Made by a program: the position numbers and the translations under genes. From Bacteroides congonensis (GTDB lineage Bacteria; Bacteroidota; Bacteroidia; Bacteroidales; Bacteroidaceae): DNA of 64,000 nt. The stretch covers positions 1,116,001 to 1,180,000 of the forward strand of contig NZ_FQXY01000010.1 of assembly GCF_900130125.1 (NCBI RefSeq). The letters run 5' to 3'. Each line of letters begins with the position of its first letter. The stretch's first letter is position 1. Shown here in pieces: positions 36,880 through 46,029 of the stretch. Below the pieces are notes generated by a model, which saw nothing but the letters and a program-made list of their open reading frames with translations, made no database searches and was not told the origin of the DNA.

Positions 36880-38753
36880 GATGCCAAGTCTTCTTCTATA
36901 ACCAAGTTATCTATAATAAAGTTCTGTCGTTCCATGGTATTCTTGCCCATGTAGAATTCAAGTAGTTCTTTTACTGCGTCCGTCTTGCGCAATGATACTT
37001 GTTCCAGACGCATGTCCTTGCCGATAAAGTGCTTGAACTCGTCCGGCGAGATTTCTCCCAATCCTTTGAATCGGGTGATTTCGGGATTCGGGCTTAATTC
37101 GTTGATTGCGTTGACACGTTCCTCCTCGCTGTAACAATAGAGCGTCTTTTTCTTGTTGCGCACGCGGAACAAGGGAGTTTGCAGGATATATACATGCCCC
37201 TTCTTGATGAGGTCGGGGAAGAATTGCAGGAAGAAGGTAATCAGCAGCAGGCGGATGTGCATACCGTCCACATCGGCATCGGTTGCTACAATGACCTTGT
37301 TGTAACGCAGTCCTTCTATGCCGTCTTCTATATTCAAGGCTGCCTGAAGCAGGTTGAACTCTTCGTTCTCGTAAACCACTTTCTTTGTCAGTCCGAAAGA
37401 GTTCAGCGGTTTACCGCGTAGACTGAATACCGCCTGAGTGTTAACATCACGGCTTTTGGTGATGGAACCGCTTGCGGAGTCACCCTCGGTGATAAAGATG
37501 CAGGAGTCCTCTTCCAGTCCTTTTCCCTTCGGGTCGTTGAGGTGGATGCGGCAGTCGCGCAGTTTACGGTTGTGCAGGTTCGCTTTCTTGGCACGTTCGC
37601 GGGCAAGTTTCGTCACGCCGGCGATGGCTTTGCGTTCCTTTTCCGATTCCTGAATCTTCTGTTGGATTGCTTCGGCTACGTCCGCATGCTTGTGCAGGAA
37701 GTTGTCCACTTCCTGTTTGATGAAGTCACCTACGTATTTATTAACCGTCACGCCGCCGGGAACCATATTGGTAGAACCCAGTTTGGTTTTGGTCTGACTC
37801 TCGAAGATAGGTTCTTCTACATTGACGGCGATGGCGGCAACCAATCCGTTACGGATGTCGGTGTAGTCCATATTCTTGTTGAAGAACTCTTTGATAGTGC
37901 GGGCGATGTGTTCCTTGAAAGCACTTTGATGCGTACCGCCCTGCGTGGTGTGCTGACCGTTGACGAAAGAGTAGTATTCTTCTCCGTATTGTCCGGTATG
38001 GGTGAAGGCTATCTCGATGTCTTCGCCTTTCAGGTGGATAATCGGATAAAGTCCGGTTGCCGTCATGTTGTCGTTCAGGAGGTCTACAAGACCGTTGCGC
38101 GACAGGATGCGGTGACCGTTATAGATAATGGCAAGCCCGGTGTTGAGGTACGTGTAGTTACGTAGCATCGTCTCGATAAATTCGGGCTTGAAACAATAAT
38201 TTAGGAATAATGTGTTGTCCGGTTCGAAGAAGATATAAGTTCCGTTTTCCTCTTCGGTATCTTGCGTATTGTCAGTCAGCAGGTTTCCTTTGGAGAAAGT
38301 GGCGGTACGTACTTTGCCGTCGCGGTAACTGCGTACCTCGAAACGGGAGCTCAATGCGTTGACGGCTTTCACACCGACACCGTTCAGTCCGACACTCTTC
38401 TTGAATGCTTTACTGTCGTACTTACCACCTGTGTTCAGCATGCTGACCGCTTCAATCAGCTTTCCTTGCGGAATGCCTCGTCCGTAGTCGCGGACACTGA
38501 CACGAAGGTTTTCTTCAACGGTAATCTCAATTTTCTTACCGGCTTGCATCTTGAACTCGTCAATACTGTTGTCGATTACTTCTTTCAGGAGGACATAGAT
38601 TCCGTCTTCGGCATGCGCGCCGTCGCCCAGCCTACCGATATACATACCGGGGCGTGTGCGGACATGCTCCATGTCGCTCAAGTGGCGGATGTTGTCGTCA
38701 GTGTACTCTACTGCATTGTTGTTGTCTACAGGTATCAATTCGTTCTCTTCCAT
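36876..38753 (-). CDS. parE: DNA topoisomerase IV subunit B
   Basis: ATPase subunit of the type II topoisomerase that separates daughter chromosomes. GHKL ATPase motifs are at 'VIDNSIDEF', 'DYGRGIPQG' and 'KSVGLNGVGVKAVNALS'. The transducer domain follows, and the TOPRIM domain has 'TEGDSASGS' and 'DADVDGMHIRLL'. The 625-residue length and the C-terminus right after TOPRIM fit ParE rather than the longer GyrB found elsewhere in the genome. It is 9 bp after the acetyltransferase gene and overlaps coaD by 4 bp. ParC is not in the window. Confidence 0.93.
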   Translation of the reverse strand: MEENELIPVDNNNAVEYTDDNIRHLSDMEHVRTRPGMYIGRLGDGAHAEDGIYVLLKEVIDNSIDEFKMQAGKKIEITVEENLRVSVRDYGRGIPQGKLIEAVSMLNTGGKYDSKAFKKSVGLNGVGVKAVNALSSRFEVRSYRDGKVRTATFSKGNLLTDNTQDTEEENGTYIFFEPDNTLFLNYCFKPEFIETMLRNYTYLNTGLAIIYNGHRILSRNGLVDLLNDNMTATGLYPIIHLKGEDIEIAFTHTGQYGEEYYSFVNGQHTTQGGTHQSAFKEHIARTIKEFFNKNMDYTDIRNGLVAAIAVNVEEPIFESQTKTKLGSTNMVPGGVTVNKYVGDFIKQEVDNFLHKHADVAEAIQQKIQESEKERKAIAGVTKLARERAKKANLHNRKLRDCRIHLNDPKGKGLEEDSCIFITEGDSASGSITKSRDVNTQAVFSLRGKPLNSFGLTKKVVYENEEFNLLQAALNIEDGIEGLRYNKVIVATDADVDGMHIRLLLITFFLQFFPDLIKKGHVYILQTPLFRVRNKKKTLYCYSEEERVNAINELSPNPEITRFKGLGEISPDEFKHFIGKDMRLEQVSLRKTDAVKELLEFYMGKNTMERQNFIIDNLVIEEDLAS

Positions 38754-38762
38754 AGCTGTTTT

Positions 38763-39899
38763 TTATTTTATCTCTTTGATGAACGCACGGCGGCGCTTAT
38801 GTTGCTTAGTCTCAAAGTAATCCCATTGAGCCTGAACCTTTCCGTTCAGTTCGAGTTCGGGGTTGCTTTCTGCAAAGATAAAACCTAATTTTTGATAAAC
38901 TGGAATTAAATCGGAAAATAACAAAGCGTTAACACCTTTGTTCTGGTATTCCGGCTTCACTGCAACAAGTAGTAAATCAAGCATTTTGGCACGACGTTTC
39001 ATGAACAGTGCTTTCAGCAGGTAGAACCATCCGAGAGGCAGCAAGCGTCCGTGCGACTTTTGCAGGGCTTCGGCAAGTGAAGGCATGGAGATACCTACGC
39101 AGACCAGTTCATCGTTGGCATCAGTGATAAGTGTCACCATACGTAAGTCGAGAATAGGCAGGTACATTTTTACGTACTGGTCGATTTGCCGCTGTGTCAG
39201 TGGGGAGTAGCCGTAGAGCGGGCTGTATGCTTCGTTCATCAGCTCGAAAATCTTCTGTCCGTAGTCTTTGGCTATTTTCTTTCCGGAAGTGTATTTTTTT
39301 ATCTTGAGATTATATTTCCGTTGAATCAGTTCGGAGATGCGCTTGTGCTTGTCGGGGATGGCATCGGGAATGTAGATTTGGTATTCCACCCAGTCGGCGT
39401 CTTTCTCGAAACCGAGTTTCTCCATATGTACCGGATAGTAGGGGTGGTTGTAGATGGTAGCCATCGTGCTGAGTTGGTCGAATCCTTCAACCAGCATTCC
39501 TTCTGCGTCGAAATCGGTAAATCCGAGAGGGCCGGCAATGTGCGTCATGCCCCGTTCTTTTCCCCAGTCTTCTACTGTCTTGATGAGGGCGGCAGAGACT
39601 TCGGGGTCGTCAATGAAGTCTATCCATCCGAAACGGACGTTCTTACAGTCCCATTTCTCATTGGCACGGTTGTTGACGATAGCGGCTACGCGCCCTACGA
39701 TTTTATCGTCCCGGTATGCCAGGAAATAATCTGCTTCACAGAACTCGAATGCCGCGTTTTTCTTTTTGTTGAACGTATTGAGCATATCGTCATAGAGGTC
39801 GGGCACGGAATAAGGATTGTCCTTATACATCCTGTAATTGAAACGGATAAATTTCTTTAGCTCACTCTTTGTGGTGACTTTCTTGATTGTAATAGCCAT
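38763..39899 (-). CDS. GNAT-like N-acetyltransferase protein
   Basis: A 378-residue cytoplasmic protein with no signal peptide. The region around 'YFLAYRDDKIVGRVAAIVNN' and the C-terminal 'DLLLVAVKPEYQNKGVNALL' has the GNAT acetyl-CoA-binding character (V-x-P-x-x-Q-x-x-G). The family is conserved in Bacteroidetes but its substrate is not known to me. It precedes parE by 9 bp and likely leads the acetyltransferase-parE-coaD-S41 transcript. Nothing unusual is seen. Confidence 0.75.
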   Translation of the reverse strand: MAITIKKVTTKSELKKFIRFNYRMYKDNPYSVPDLYDDMLNTFNKKKNAAFEFCEADYFLAYRDDKIVGRVAAIVNNRANEKWDCKNVRFGWIDFIDDPEVSAALIKTVEDWGKERGMTHIAGPLGFTDFDAEGMLVEGFDQLSTMATIYNHPYYPVHMEKLGFEKDADWVEYQIYIPDAIPDKHKRISELIQRKYNLKIKKYTSGKKIAKDYGQKIFELMNEAYSPLYGYSPLTQRQIDQYVKMYLPILDLRMVTLITDANDELVCVGISMPSLAEALQKSHGRLLPLGWFYLLKALFMKRRAKMLDLLLVAVKPEYQNKGVNALLFSDLIPVYQKLGFIFAESNPELELNGKVQAQWDYFETKQHKRRRAFIKEIK

Positions 39900-39922
39900 A
39901 TCTCGTATTTATGATTGAGGGG

Positions 39923-39953
39923 CAAAGATACGTGATAATCTTCAAATTACAAC
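39923..39953 (-). promoter_or_regulatory. Promoter for the acetyltransferase-parE-coaD-S41 unit
   Basis: On the minus strand TATCTTTG (plus 39923-39930) matches the -7 box, and GTTG (plus 39950-39953) lies 19 bp upstream as a -33 box. The start codon is at 39899. Confidence 0.5.
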
Positions 39954-39977
39954 GCGCGGGGTGAGAAAAACTGTATA

Positions 39978-40025
39978 AGATAGGTTATCTCAAATAACTT
40001 TCAAGATACCAATTTGGCATCTTGA
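39978..40025 (-). terminator. Probable terminator after the phosphoesterase gene
   Basis: A hairpin at 40001-40025 (TCAAGATACCAA against TTGGCATCTTGA, 11 of 12) is followed on the minus strand by a smaller hairpin (AGATA/TATCT, 39978-39990) and then a T5 stretch. It would end the symporter-phosphoesterase transcript. Confidence 0.45.
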
Positions 40026-40087
40026 ATGAATGAAGGGGAGTTCTATAAAATATCTGCCTTTTGCTTTTACAGAATCGAGGAGAGAGT

Positions 40088-42571
40088 TTACTTCGAAGAG
40101 AAGCAATACACGTTTCCTGCAAAGTCGCAAACAATCATCCGGTTACCGGATACGGCTACGGTGGAGAATACGGGTGCTCCGAGATTATATTTCTCTTTTA
40201 TGATTCCCGTTGCCTGGTCGATAGCGTATAGATAACCGTCGGAAGCTCCGATGTAGACAACTCCTTGTGACGCTACGGGGCTTGTTTCCACTCCGGCTTG
40301 CGGGGTACTGGAGTAAGGGGCGGTGTAGACGAGTGAAGGTGATGTCTCTGCTTTCCATTTGTTGAAAAGTGTGGATTTGTCCAGTGCGAAGACTCCACGG
40401 TCGGCAGTGCCGAAGATAATCTCCTGTTCGGTGACGAGCGGGGTGGATGTAACGTCCAGATTGGCAGAGAGTTCTTTTTGTTGAAGTACTTTTCCGGTTT
40501 GCGGCTCTATGGTGAAGAAGCTTTTGGAAGAGATAATCCATAGTTTTCCGTCTTTATAGACCGGCGATGCTCCCCGGTTGCCGAGCCCGTTGTCGGAGAG
40601 TTTCCATAGTTGTTTTCCGGTGCGGATGTCATTGCCGTATAATCCGCCCCATTGCGTTCCGCTGACTAATACATTTCCGGCAACGGTCAGGGTGGTAGTA
40701 GCGCCTTCCCGTTGTTTCCAGTCTTTGTTAGTCCATATTGTTTGTCCTGTTTTTAAATCATAGGCGGATAGTCCGGCGCCGATTCCGGCATAGGCTACGC
40801 CTTTATCTACGGTCACTCCTTCTGTCAGATAGGGGTAACTGTTCAGATTGATGTATTGTTTCCAAAGTAATTTCCCTGATTCTGCGTCTAAGGCATAGAG
40901 GTTGCAGGCGGCATCCTGGGCTATTACAATTCCATTTTCATAGGCTATTGTGTTCTTTACTGAATTTGCAGTAGGGAATTTCCACAATAGTTTGCCGGAG
41001 TTGAAGTCGAATGCGCAGATGAATGTGTTCAGTGATACATTATCGTCGGTGGTGGCGATGAATACTTTTTGTCCGGCGATAATGGGGGAATTCATAAAGA
41101 TATTGCTGCCTGTGTTGGCTGTCCATTGCAATTGTAGAGGGAGCTTGATTTGAGAATCATTGACTCCGCCGGAGTGAGCGGTGTTTTGAAGCAGGGTGTT
41201 CCAGTCTTCGCCGGGAATAGAGGACAGCTTGAAATCTTTTTGATAAATGAATTGGCTGGTAGCAGTCGCTTTCTTTCCGTCGTTGAAGAATGAAGTTACT
41301 GTAAGGTTCAGTCTTTTCCCGTTTTCATTCGCCGGTATTTGAATGTTTCCATTCCAGTTCCAGTCGGTGAGAGAGGTAAGATTGCCTTTGGCTATTTCCT
41401 GATTGCTTTCTGCGTCGCTTAAGATATAAGAAACGTGTGATGTTTTTGCCTGCGAATGATAGGTGTTGACGGAAACAGGAAGCTGGTTTTCGCCAGTAGA
41501 AGCGGCAACGGGAGAAGCGGTAGTCTGATTGTCCATCGGAGAGACGATGGCAATTTGCGGTTCGATGAAAGCGTATCTCAGTTCTGTGCTGATGTTATTA
41601 TTGGCATCTACTTTAATATCACGGAAAGAAGAAGGTGTATGGTCAATGCCGCCTTTGTCTAACGTTCCGGTGCAGATGGTATAAATTCCATTCTGATTAC
41701 GCACGTAGTTGTAGTGCATATGTCCGTATATCTGGGCTTTGGTATTGAAATCACGCAGGTCGAGTATATGTTCATTGTCGGCTTTGAATACGAAAGTGTC
41801 GCTTGCGGTGAACAGGTCATGGTTGAAAAGAATCAGCGCTTGCCCTTCTTTCATCAGGGCGAGGTCATTTTTCAGCCAGTTATATACGTCTTTCAGGGTA
41901 TAGTCAGTCGGGTTGTCTCCGTGGTCGATGGGGGTGACTACGTAATGGATATTGCCGACATCGAATGAATACCATGTCGGGCCGTAGAGAGACTCGTAAA
42001 GCTCTTCGCCATACTTGCCTTTCACCAGGTCGTGATTGCCGATGCAATAATAAACGGGGCAGTTCATAGTTTGAGCATTGACTACTTGATTGTGCATGGT
42101 AAGTCCCGGTTCGTAACAGATGTCTCCGGTATGAATTAGGAATGCAGGTTTCTCGTTCTTTATATATTGCTGAAGGTCTGTCACCCAACGCCCCATTCCG
42201 CCGGTCACTTCGGTATCGGTGATTTGAACGAAAGAGTGCTCTTCCGATTTAGTCCGTTCGCTCTCTGTCAGCAGGAAATCATAGCTTTTCCTGTTTTCTT
42301 TTACGGGCAGGTAGAAATGCTGTGTTTCGTATCCGGCAGGAGTGGTGATAGTGATGAACCGTGTCTTTTCGAATCCGGGTAAAGAGAACCGACCTTTCTT
42401 ATCTGTCTTTACTACATTCAATCCGTCTGTTACCATAACTCCCGCCAGCGGCTTGTCGCCTTTATTAAATATGCCCGATTGGTCGGCGTCGATATAGACT
42501 GTTCCTTTGAATTGAGCGCTTAGTGGCAGATATAGTAAAAATGAGATTAGTATGACAGATAGTCTTTTCAT
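40088..42571 (-). CDS. Metallophosphoesterase fused to a PQQ-like beta-propeller
   Basis: An 827-residue secreted protein (signal peptide 1-20). Residues about 22-105 form a Cna-B/carboxypeptidase-regulatory-like domain ('GTVYIDADQSGIFNKGDKPL'). Residues about 112-335 are a calcineurin-like phosphoesterase with G149-D150 ('IHTGDI'), N179-H180-D181 ('IGNHD'), 'LFNHDLF' and 'YGHMHYN'. The first metal motif reads D119-T-E121 where most family members have DxH. Residues about 490-827 are PQQ-type propeller repeats ('LYALDAESGKLLWKQYINLN', 'VFALDKSTLFNKWKAE'). It follows the symporter by 44 bp and shares its promoter. Substrate unknown; a phosphorylated glycan or nucleotide is possible. Confidence 0.83.
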   Translation of the reverse strand: MKRLSVILISFLLYLPLSAQFKGTVYIDADQSGIFNKGDKPLAGVMVTDGLNVVKTDKKGRFSLPGFEKTRFITITTPAGYETQHFYLPVKENRKSYDFLLTESERTKSEEHSFVQITDTEVTGGMGRWVTDLQQYIKNEKPAFLIHTGDICYEPGLTMHNQVVNAQTMNCPVYYCIGNHDLVKGKYGEELYESLYGPTWYSFDVGNIHYVVTPIDHGDNPTDYTLKDVYNWLKNDLALMKEGQALILFNHDLFTASDTFVFKADNEHILDLRDFNTKAQIYGHMHYNYVRNQNGIYTICTGTLDKGGIDHTPSSFRDIKVDANNNISTELRYAFIEPQIAIVSPMDNQTTASPVAASTGENQLPVSVNTYHSQAKTSHVSYILSDAESNQEIAKGNLTSLTDWNWNGNIQIPANENGKRLNLTVTSFFNDGKKATATSQFIYQKDFKLSSIPGEDWNTLLQNTAHSGGVNDSQIKLPLQLQWTANTGSNIFMNSPIIAGQKVFIATTDDNVSLNTFICAFDFNSGKLLWKFPTANSVKNTIAYENGIVIAQDAACNLYALDAESGKLLWKQYINLNSYPYLTEGVTVDKGVAYAGIGAGLSAYDLKTGQTIWTNKDWKQREGATTTLTVAGNVLVSGTQWGGLYGNDIRTGKQLWKLSDNGLGNRGASPVYKDGKLWIISSKSFFTIEPQTGKVLQQKELSANLDVTSTPLVTEQEIIFGTADRGVFALDKSTLFNKWKAETSPSLVYTAPYSSTPQAGVETSPVASQGVVYIGASDGYLYAIDQATGIIKEKYNLGAPVFSTVAVSGNRMIVCDFAGNVYCFSSK

Positions 42572-42615
42572 GGTCAGTTCTCCGTTTTTTAGTGTGTTAA
42601 GCTAATTATTTCTTT

Positions 42616-44493
42616 TTATTTCAGTTGTTTCATTTCTTCATTGTAGCGTGCTTCTTCTTTGCACAAAGGCTTGTACCATGTCTTTCTTAATATCAGTGTA
42701 GTAACCAGCAACAGGGCGATGGAACTCCAGAGTCCCAGTTGCTCACGGACAACGAGATACATCGGAATGATAGTAAGCGTACATTGCCAAACGATACCGA
42801 TTGCCACGTTGAAAGCATCTCTTTTGAAGTTTCTGTTTGGCCGGATATGGGGGTAACGGGCCAGAGCTTTTTCTTCAATCGGCTTCCACCATCCCCAGGG
42901 GCGTACACGGGTATAGAAATTGATAAGTGTTTCATCGTCTGTCGGAGATGCGCTGTATGTTCCTGCAATACATCCTATCAGGGAAACACCGAACAACACC
43001 GGGAAGAAATAGAGCACCCATGCATCGGGAACGGTGAATTTCATCACGATTGCCGCCAGTACTCCGGCAGTCATTCCCCAAAAATAGCCTTCACCGTTGA
43101 AGCGCCACCAGTGCCATTTCAGTACGTTGGCAGCGATATATCCACCGAAGAGCGCGCCTACAATCCATTGGAAGATTTCATTGATATCTTTCAGGAAGAA
43201 TCCGATAACAGTGCTGATTACTACTACGGCAACAGAAATGACATAACTGCTGCGGATTTGTGTTTTTACACTCGCTTTCGGATTAATATATTTCAAGTAA
43301 ATATCATTCACGATATAGGCAGGGGCTGCATTCACCGTAGAAGCGAAAGTAGACATGAAAGCTGCCAATAGTCCGGCCAACAACAACCCGGCCAGTCCTG
43401 CCGGAACATAACGTGTGATTAAGTGAGGAAGAATCGTCTCAAAGTCCGTCCGTGTAACTTCCATCTGCGTCATTCCGCCATCCTCTTTGAAGAAGTAGAT
43501 AGCCAGCAACGCAAATCCCATAATCATCAGATAACGGGGGATTAATAACACTACTGATACAGAGCCGCTCATCATAGCCGCTTCTTTCGGAGACTTGCAG
43601 GACAGAATCTTCTGCATGTCATAGTTGGGGGCAGGGCCTGCCATACTCATAAAAATACCTTTCAGCAAAGCCATCATGACGAAAATGCTTATCAGGCTAT
43701 AAGGTTCGTTCGCCATTCGTTCGGTGAGGAGATTCATCCGGCTGCTCCAGTCAATATCGAGCGTCCACCCGAAGAAAGGCGAATCCCAGCCGGCGGGAAC
43801 AAATGAGTGAATCATATCCGGTGCTACCATCTGCATGCCGATGACGACGATAACGATACCCGCCACGGTCATTATCAGGAATTGGACGACATCCGTCCAT
43901 ACGATACTCAACATTCCGCCGAGCATCACATAGAAAGTGGCGATTGTGGTAAAGAAGATACCATATACATGAGGTACATATTCTGCAGGAACATTGAAAG
44001 GAATAAATGGAGATACCACTTCCCAGGGGATGAATATCTCCATAAATTTACCAATACCTATGAATCCATAACTTAAAAAACCGAGTACGCTCAATAATGC
44101 GAATACAATAACAATCGTATGTGAAAGAGTTGACCCTTTACCTTTCCCGAAACGGGTCTTAATCCATTCCGCGCCGGTGAGCACGTTAGAACGGCGCAGC
44201 CACACGGACAGGTAAACCATGAGGAATATCTGATTGAATACCGGCCATAACCAGGGAATCCAGAGACTTTTGAAGCCATAGGCGAATGCCCAATATACCA
44301 TCAGCATTGTGCCTGTAATATCGAACATTCCGGATGCGTTGGATAATCCCAACATATAGAAAGGCAATGATTTCCCGCCTAAGAAATAGGAATCCATATT
44401 TTGGGCAGCCCGTTTCTTTAGAATAAGTCCGATGACAATCATTGCGATAAGATAAGCACATATGATGAGAAGGTCGGTAGTGTGTAATTTCAT
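42616..44493 (-). CDS. Sodium:solute symporter family transporter
   Basis: An inner-membrane SSS-family carrier of about 625 residues with 13 or more hydrophobic segments. 'YLIAMIVIGLILKKRAAQNM' and 'SYFLGGKSLPFYMLGLSNAS' are the usual N-terminal blocks, and 'LAAFMSTFASTVNAAPAYIV' is the conserved mid-protein helix. I chose the ATG at 44493 (MKLHTTDLLI), which is 30 nt after the predicted transcript start; the ATG at 44532 lies upstream of that start. In this setting it probably brings the oligosaccharide or sugar released in the periplasm into the cytoplasm, next to the GH130 phosphorylase. That role is inferred from position and shared operator. Confidence 0.9.
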   Translation of the reverse strand: MKLHTTDLLIICAYLIAMIVIGLILKKRAAQNMDSYFLGGKSLPFYMLGLSNASGMFDITGTMLMVYWAFAYGFKSLWIPWLWPVFNQIFLMVYLSVWLRRSNVLTGAEWIKTRFGKGKGSTLSHTIVIVFALLSVLGFLSYGFIGIGKFMEIFIPWEVVSPFIPFNVPAEYVPHVYGIFFTTIATFYVMLGGMLSIVWTDVVQFLIMTVAGIVIVVIGMQMVAPDMIHSFVPAGWDSPFFGWTLDIDWSSRMNLLTERMANEPYSLISIFVMMALLKGIFMSMAGPAPNYDMQKILSCKSPKEAAMMSGSVSVVLLIPRYLMIMGFALLAIYFFKEDGGMTQMEVTRTDFETILPHLITRYVPAGLAGLLLAGLLAAFMSTFASTVNAAPAYIVNDIYLKYINPKASVKTQIRSSYVISVAVVVISTVIGFFLKDINEIFQWIVGALFGGYIAANVLKWHWWRFNGEGYFWGMTAGVLAAIVMKFTVPDAWVLYFFPVLFGVSLIGCIAGTYSASPTDDETLINFYTRVRPWGWWKPIEEKALARYPHIRPNRNFKRDAFNVAIGIVWQCTLTIIPMYLVVREQLGLWSSIALLLVTTLILRKTWYKPLCKEEARYNEEMKQLK

Positions 44494-44529
44494 ATTATTG
44501 TTTTGATTCGATTTATATGTTCTTTGCGG

Positions 44530-44585
44530 CAAAGGTAGGGGGAAAGAGGTAAGGAAACAAATATTATTTTAACTCATTCTGATAC
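44530..44585 (-). promoter_or_regulatory. Promoter and 17-bp operator of the symporter operon
   Basis: On the minus strand: -7 TACCTTTG (plus 44530-44537), 20-bp spacer, -33 TTTG (plus 44558-44561). Seven bp further upstream lies TTAACTCATTCTGATAC (plus 44569-44585). The same motif, 15 of 17 identical, stands at the same distance from the -33 box before susC at 53681-53697. That is strong evidence for one activator binding both. Confidence 0.7.
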
Positions 44586-44631
44586 TATGTTGATATTCCC
44601 CGGTTTTGGAATAAAAAACGTTCCTCTTCTG

Positions 44632-44694
44632 CAAAAAAGAAAAGCGCAAAGTTGTCCGGCTCTGTCATATGACAACCGGATAACTTTGCGCTTT
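44632..44694 (-). terminator. Rho-independent terminator after GH130
   Basis: Arms at 44641-44659 and 44676-44694 (core GCGCAAAGTT) are complementary with one mismatch. The loop contains the palindrome TGTCATATGACA. On the minus strand a T-rich tail (TTTTCTTTTTT) follows. It ends the SusC-to-GH130 operon, just ahead of the symporter promoter. Confidence 0.82.
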
Positions 44695-44699
44695 TAATT

Positions 44700-45884
44700 T
44701 TAAACGTATTGCTCTGTCATGACCAGCTTGTTCGTCTCTACGAGCTTACAGATGCTTTTCACAGACGTAGCGGAACGGAATCCGTCTGCCGGTGTGTGGA
44801 GACAATAATCCGTCAGCCTGTCGATTGACGAGGTTGCCACGTGCATACGGGTGTCGGAAGAGGCGTAATAGATATATACTGTTCCGTCCTCATCAACAAT
44901 CCAACCATTCGAGAAAAGTACGTTGGATACATCTCCGGTTCTTTCCTCTCCCATAGGGGCAAGCAAGAAACCGCCCGGTTCGGCAATGATTTTAGTCGGG
45001 TCTTCCAGAGAGGTCATATACAGATAGAGTACATAACGCAAGCCGGCTGCGCAGGCACGAACTCCGTGAGCCAGATGTAGCCAACCTTTTGGGGTTTTGA
45101 TAGGATGAGGCCCTTCACCGTTCTTCACCTCTTTGATGGTATGATAATGGCGGTGGTTGATAATGGTTTCTTCTTTCACTTCCGCATGGGTTATATCATC
45201 TATCAGTGCCCAACCGATACCGCCGCCGTTGCCGGCATTGATGAAATTATCTTGCGGACGGGTGTACAGGGCATACTTGCCGTTTACAAATTCCGGGTGC
45301 AAAACGACATTTCGTTGCTGGCTTTTGGAAATCAGGTTCGGCAGTCGCTCCCAGTTCTTCAAGTCTTTGGTACGCACGATACCCGCTTTGGCTATGGCAG
45401 AAGACAAGTCGCCGGGGGTGGCGTCCGGGTCAAGGCTTTCGCTGCAAAAGATACCGTAAATCCAACCGTCTTCATGGGCTGTCAGGCGCATATCATACAC
45501 GTTCGTCTCTTCAGGATATAAATCCGGCAATTGAACCGGATACTCCCAAAAACGGAAATTATCTATTCCGTTCGGGCTTTCGGCGATGGCGAAGAATGAT
45601 TTGCGGTCATATCCTTCCACCCGTCCCATGACAAGGTACTTTCCGTTGAATTTGATAGCTCCTGCATTGAATACGGCATTGATGCCGAAGCGTTCCATAA
45701 AGAAAGGGTTCGTTTCGGGGTTAAAGTCGTATCTCCATTCCAACGGAGTGTGGGCGGCTGTCAATATGGGATATTTGTAACGTTCAAAGATGCCGTTGCC
45801 GGGCAGTATCTTTTCATTTTCACGTGAGATGAGCGATTCGAATTCTTCGGTAAGAATACGTAATCTGTTATCATATCTATTCAT
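44700..45884 (-). CDS. GH130 glycoside phosphorylase, mannosylglucose phosphorylase-like
   Basis: A 394-residue cytoplasmic enzyme (no signal peptide) that cleaves a beta-mannoside with phosphate, giving mannose 1-phosphate. The family proton donor is D131 in 'NVYDMRLTAHEDG', the same residue number I recall for B. fragilis 4-O-beta-mannosyl-glucose phosphorylase. 'LPGNGIFERYKYPILTAAHT', 'NGEGPHPIKTPKGWLHLAHG' and 'YYASSDTRMHVATSS' also fit that subfamily (GH130_1). It ends the first tandem locus and is very similar (I judge about 80 percent) to the copy at 55074. Mannosyl-glucose as substrate is likely but not certain; other beta-mannosides are possible. Confidence 0.87.
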   Translation of the reverse strand: MNRYDNRLRILTEEFESLISRENEKILPGNGIFERYKYPILTAAHTPLEWRYDFNPETNPFFMERFGINAVFNAGAIKFNGKYLVMGRVEGYDRKSFFAIAESPNGIDNFRFWEYPVQLPDLYPEETNVYDMRLTAHEDGWIYGIFCSESLDPDATPGDLSSAIAKAGIVRTKDLKNWERLPNLISKSQQRNVVLHPEFVNGKYALYTRPQDNFINAGNGGGIGWALIDDITHAEVKEETIINHRHYHTIKEVKNGEGPHPIKTPKGWLHLAHGVRACAAGLRYVLYLYMTSLEDPTKIIAEPGGFLLAPMGEERTGDVSNVLFSNGWIVDEDGTVYIYYASSDTRMHVATSSIDRLTDYCLHTPADGFRSATSVKSICKLVETNKLVMTEQYV

Positions 45885-45902
45885 ATCTATTCAAGAATTT
45901 AT

Positions 45903-45970
45903 AAAAAGAGACTGGCTACAATACAGACAGAAATAAGGAACGTACTGTGTTGCGCGGACAGTCTCTTTTT
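45903..45970 (-). terminator. Hairpin between the Ig lipoprotein and GH130 (first locus)
   Basis: AAAAAGAGACTG (45903-45914) pairs exactly with CAGTCTCTTTTT (45959-45970) around 44 nt. On the minus strand the T-run lies in the second arm. Partial termination here would lower GH130 relative to the surface genes. Confidence 0.5.
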
Positions 45971-46029
45971 ATGTTGGTCATTTCAAAAGTATGGGGGTAC
46001 TTTCAAAATCCATGTGTCAGGTTTATAAA

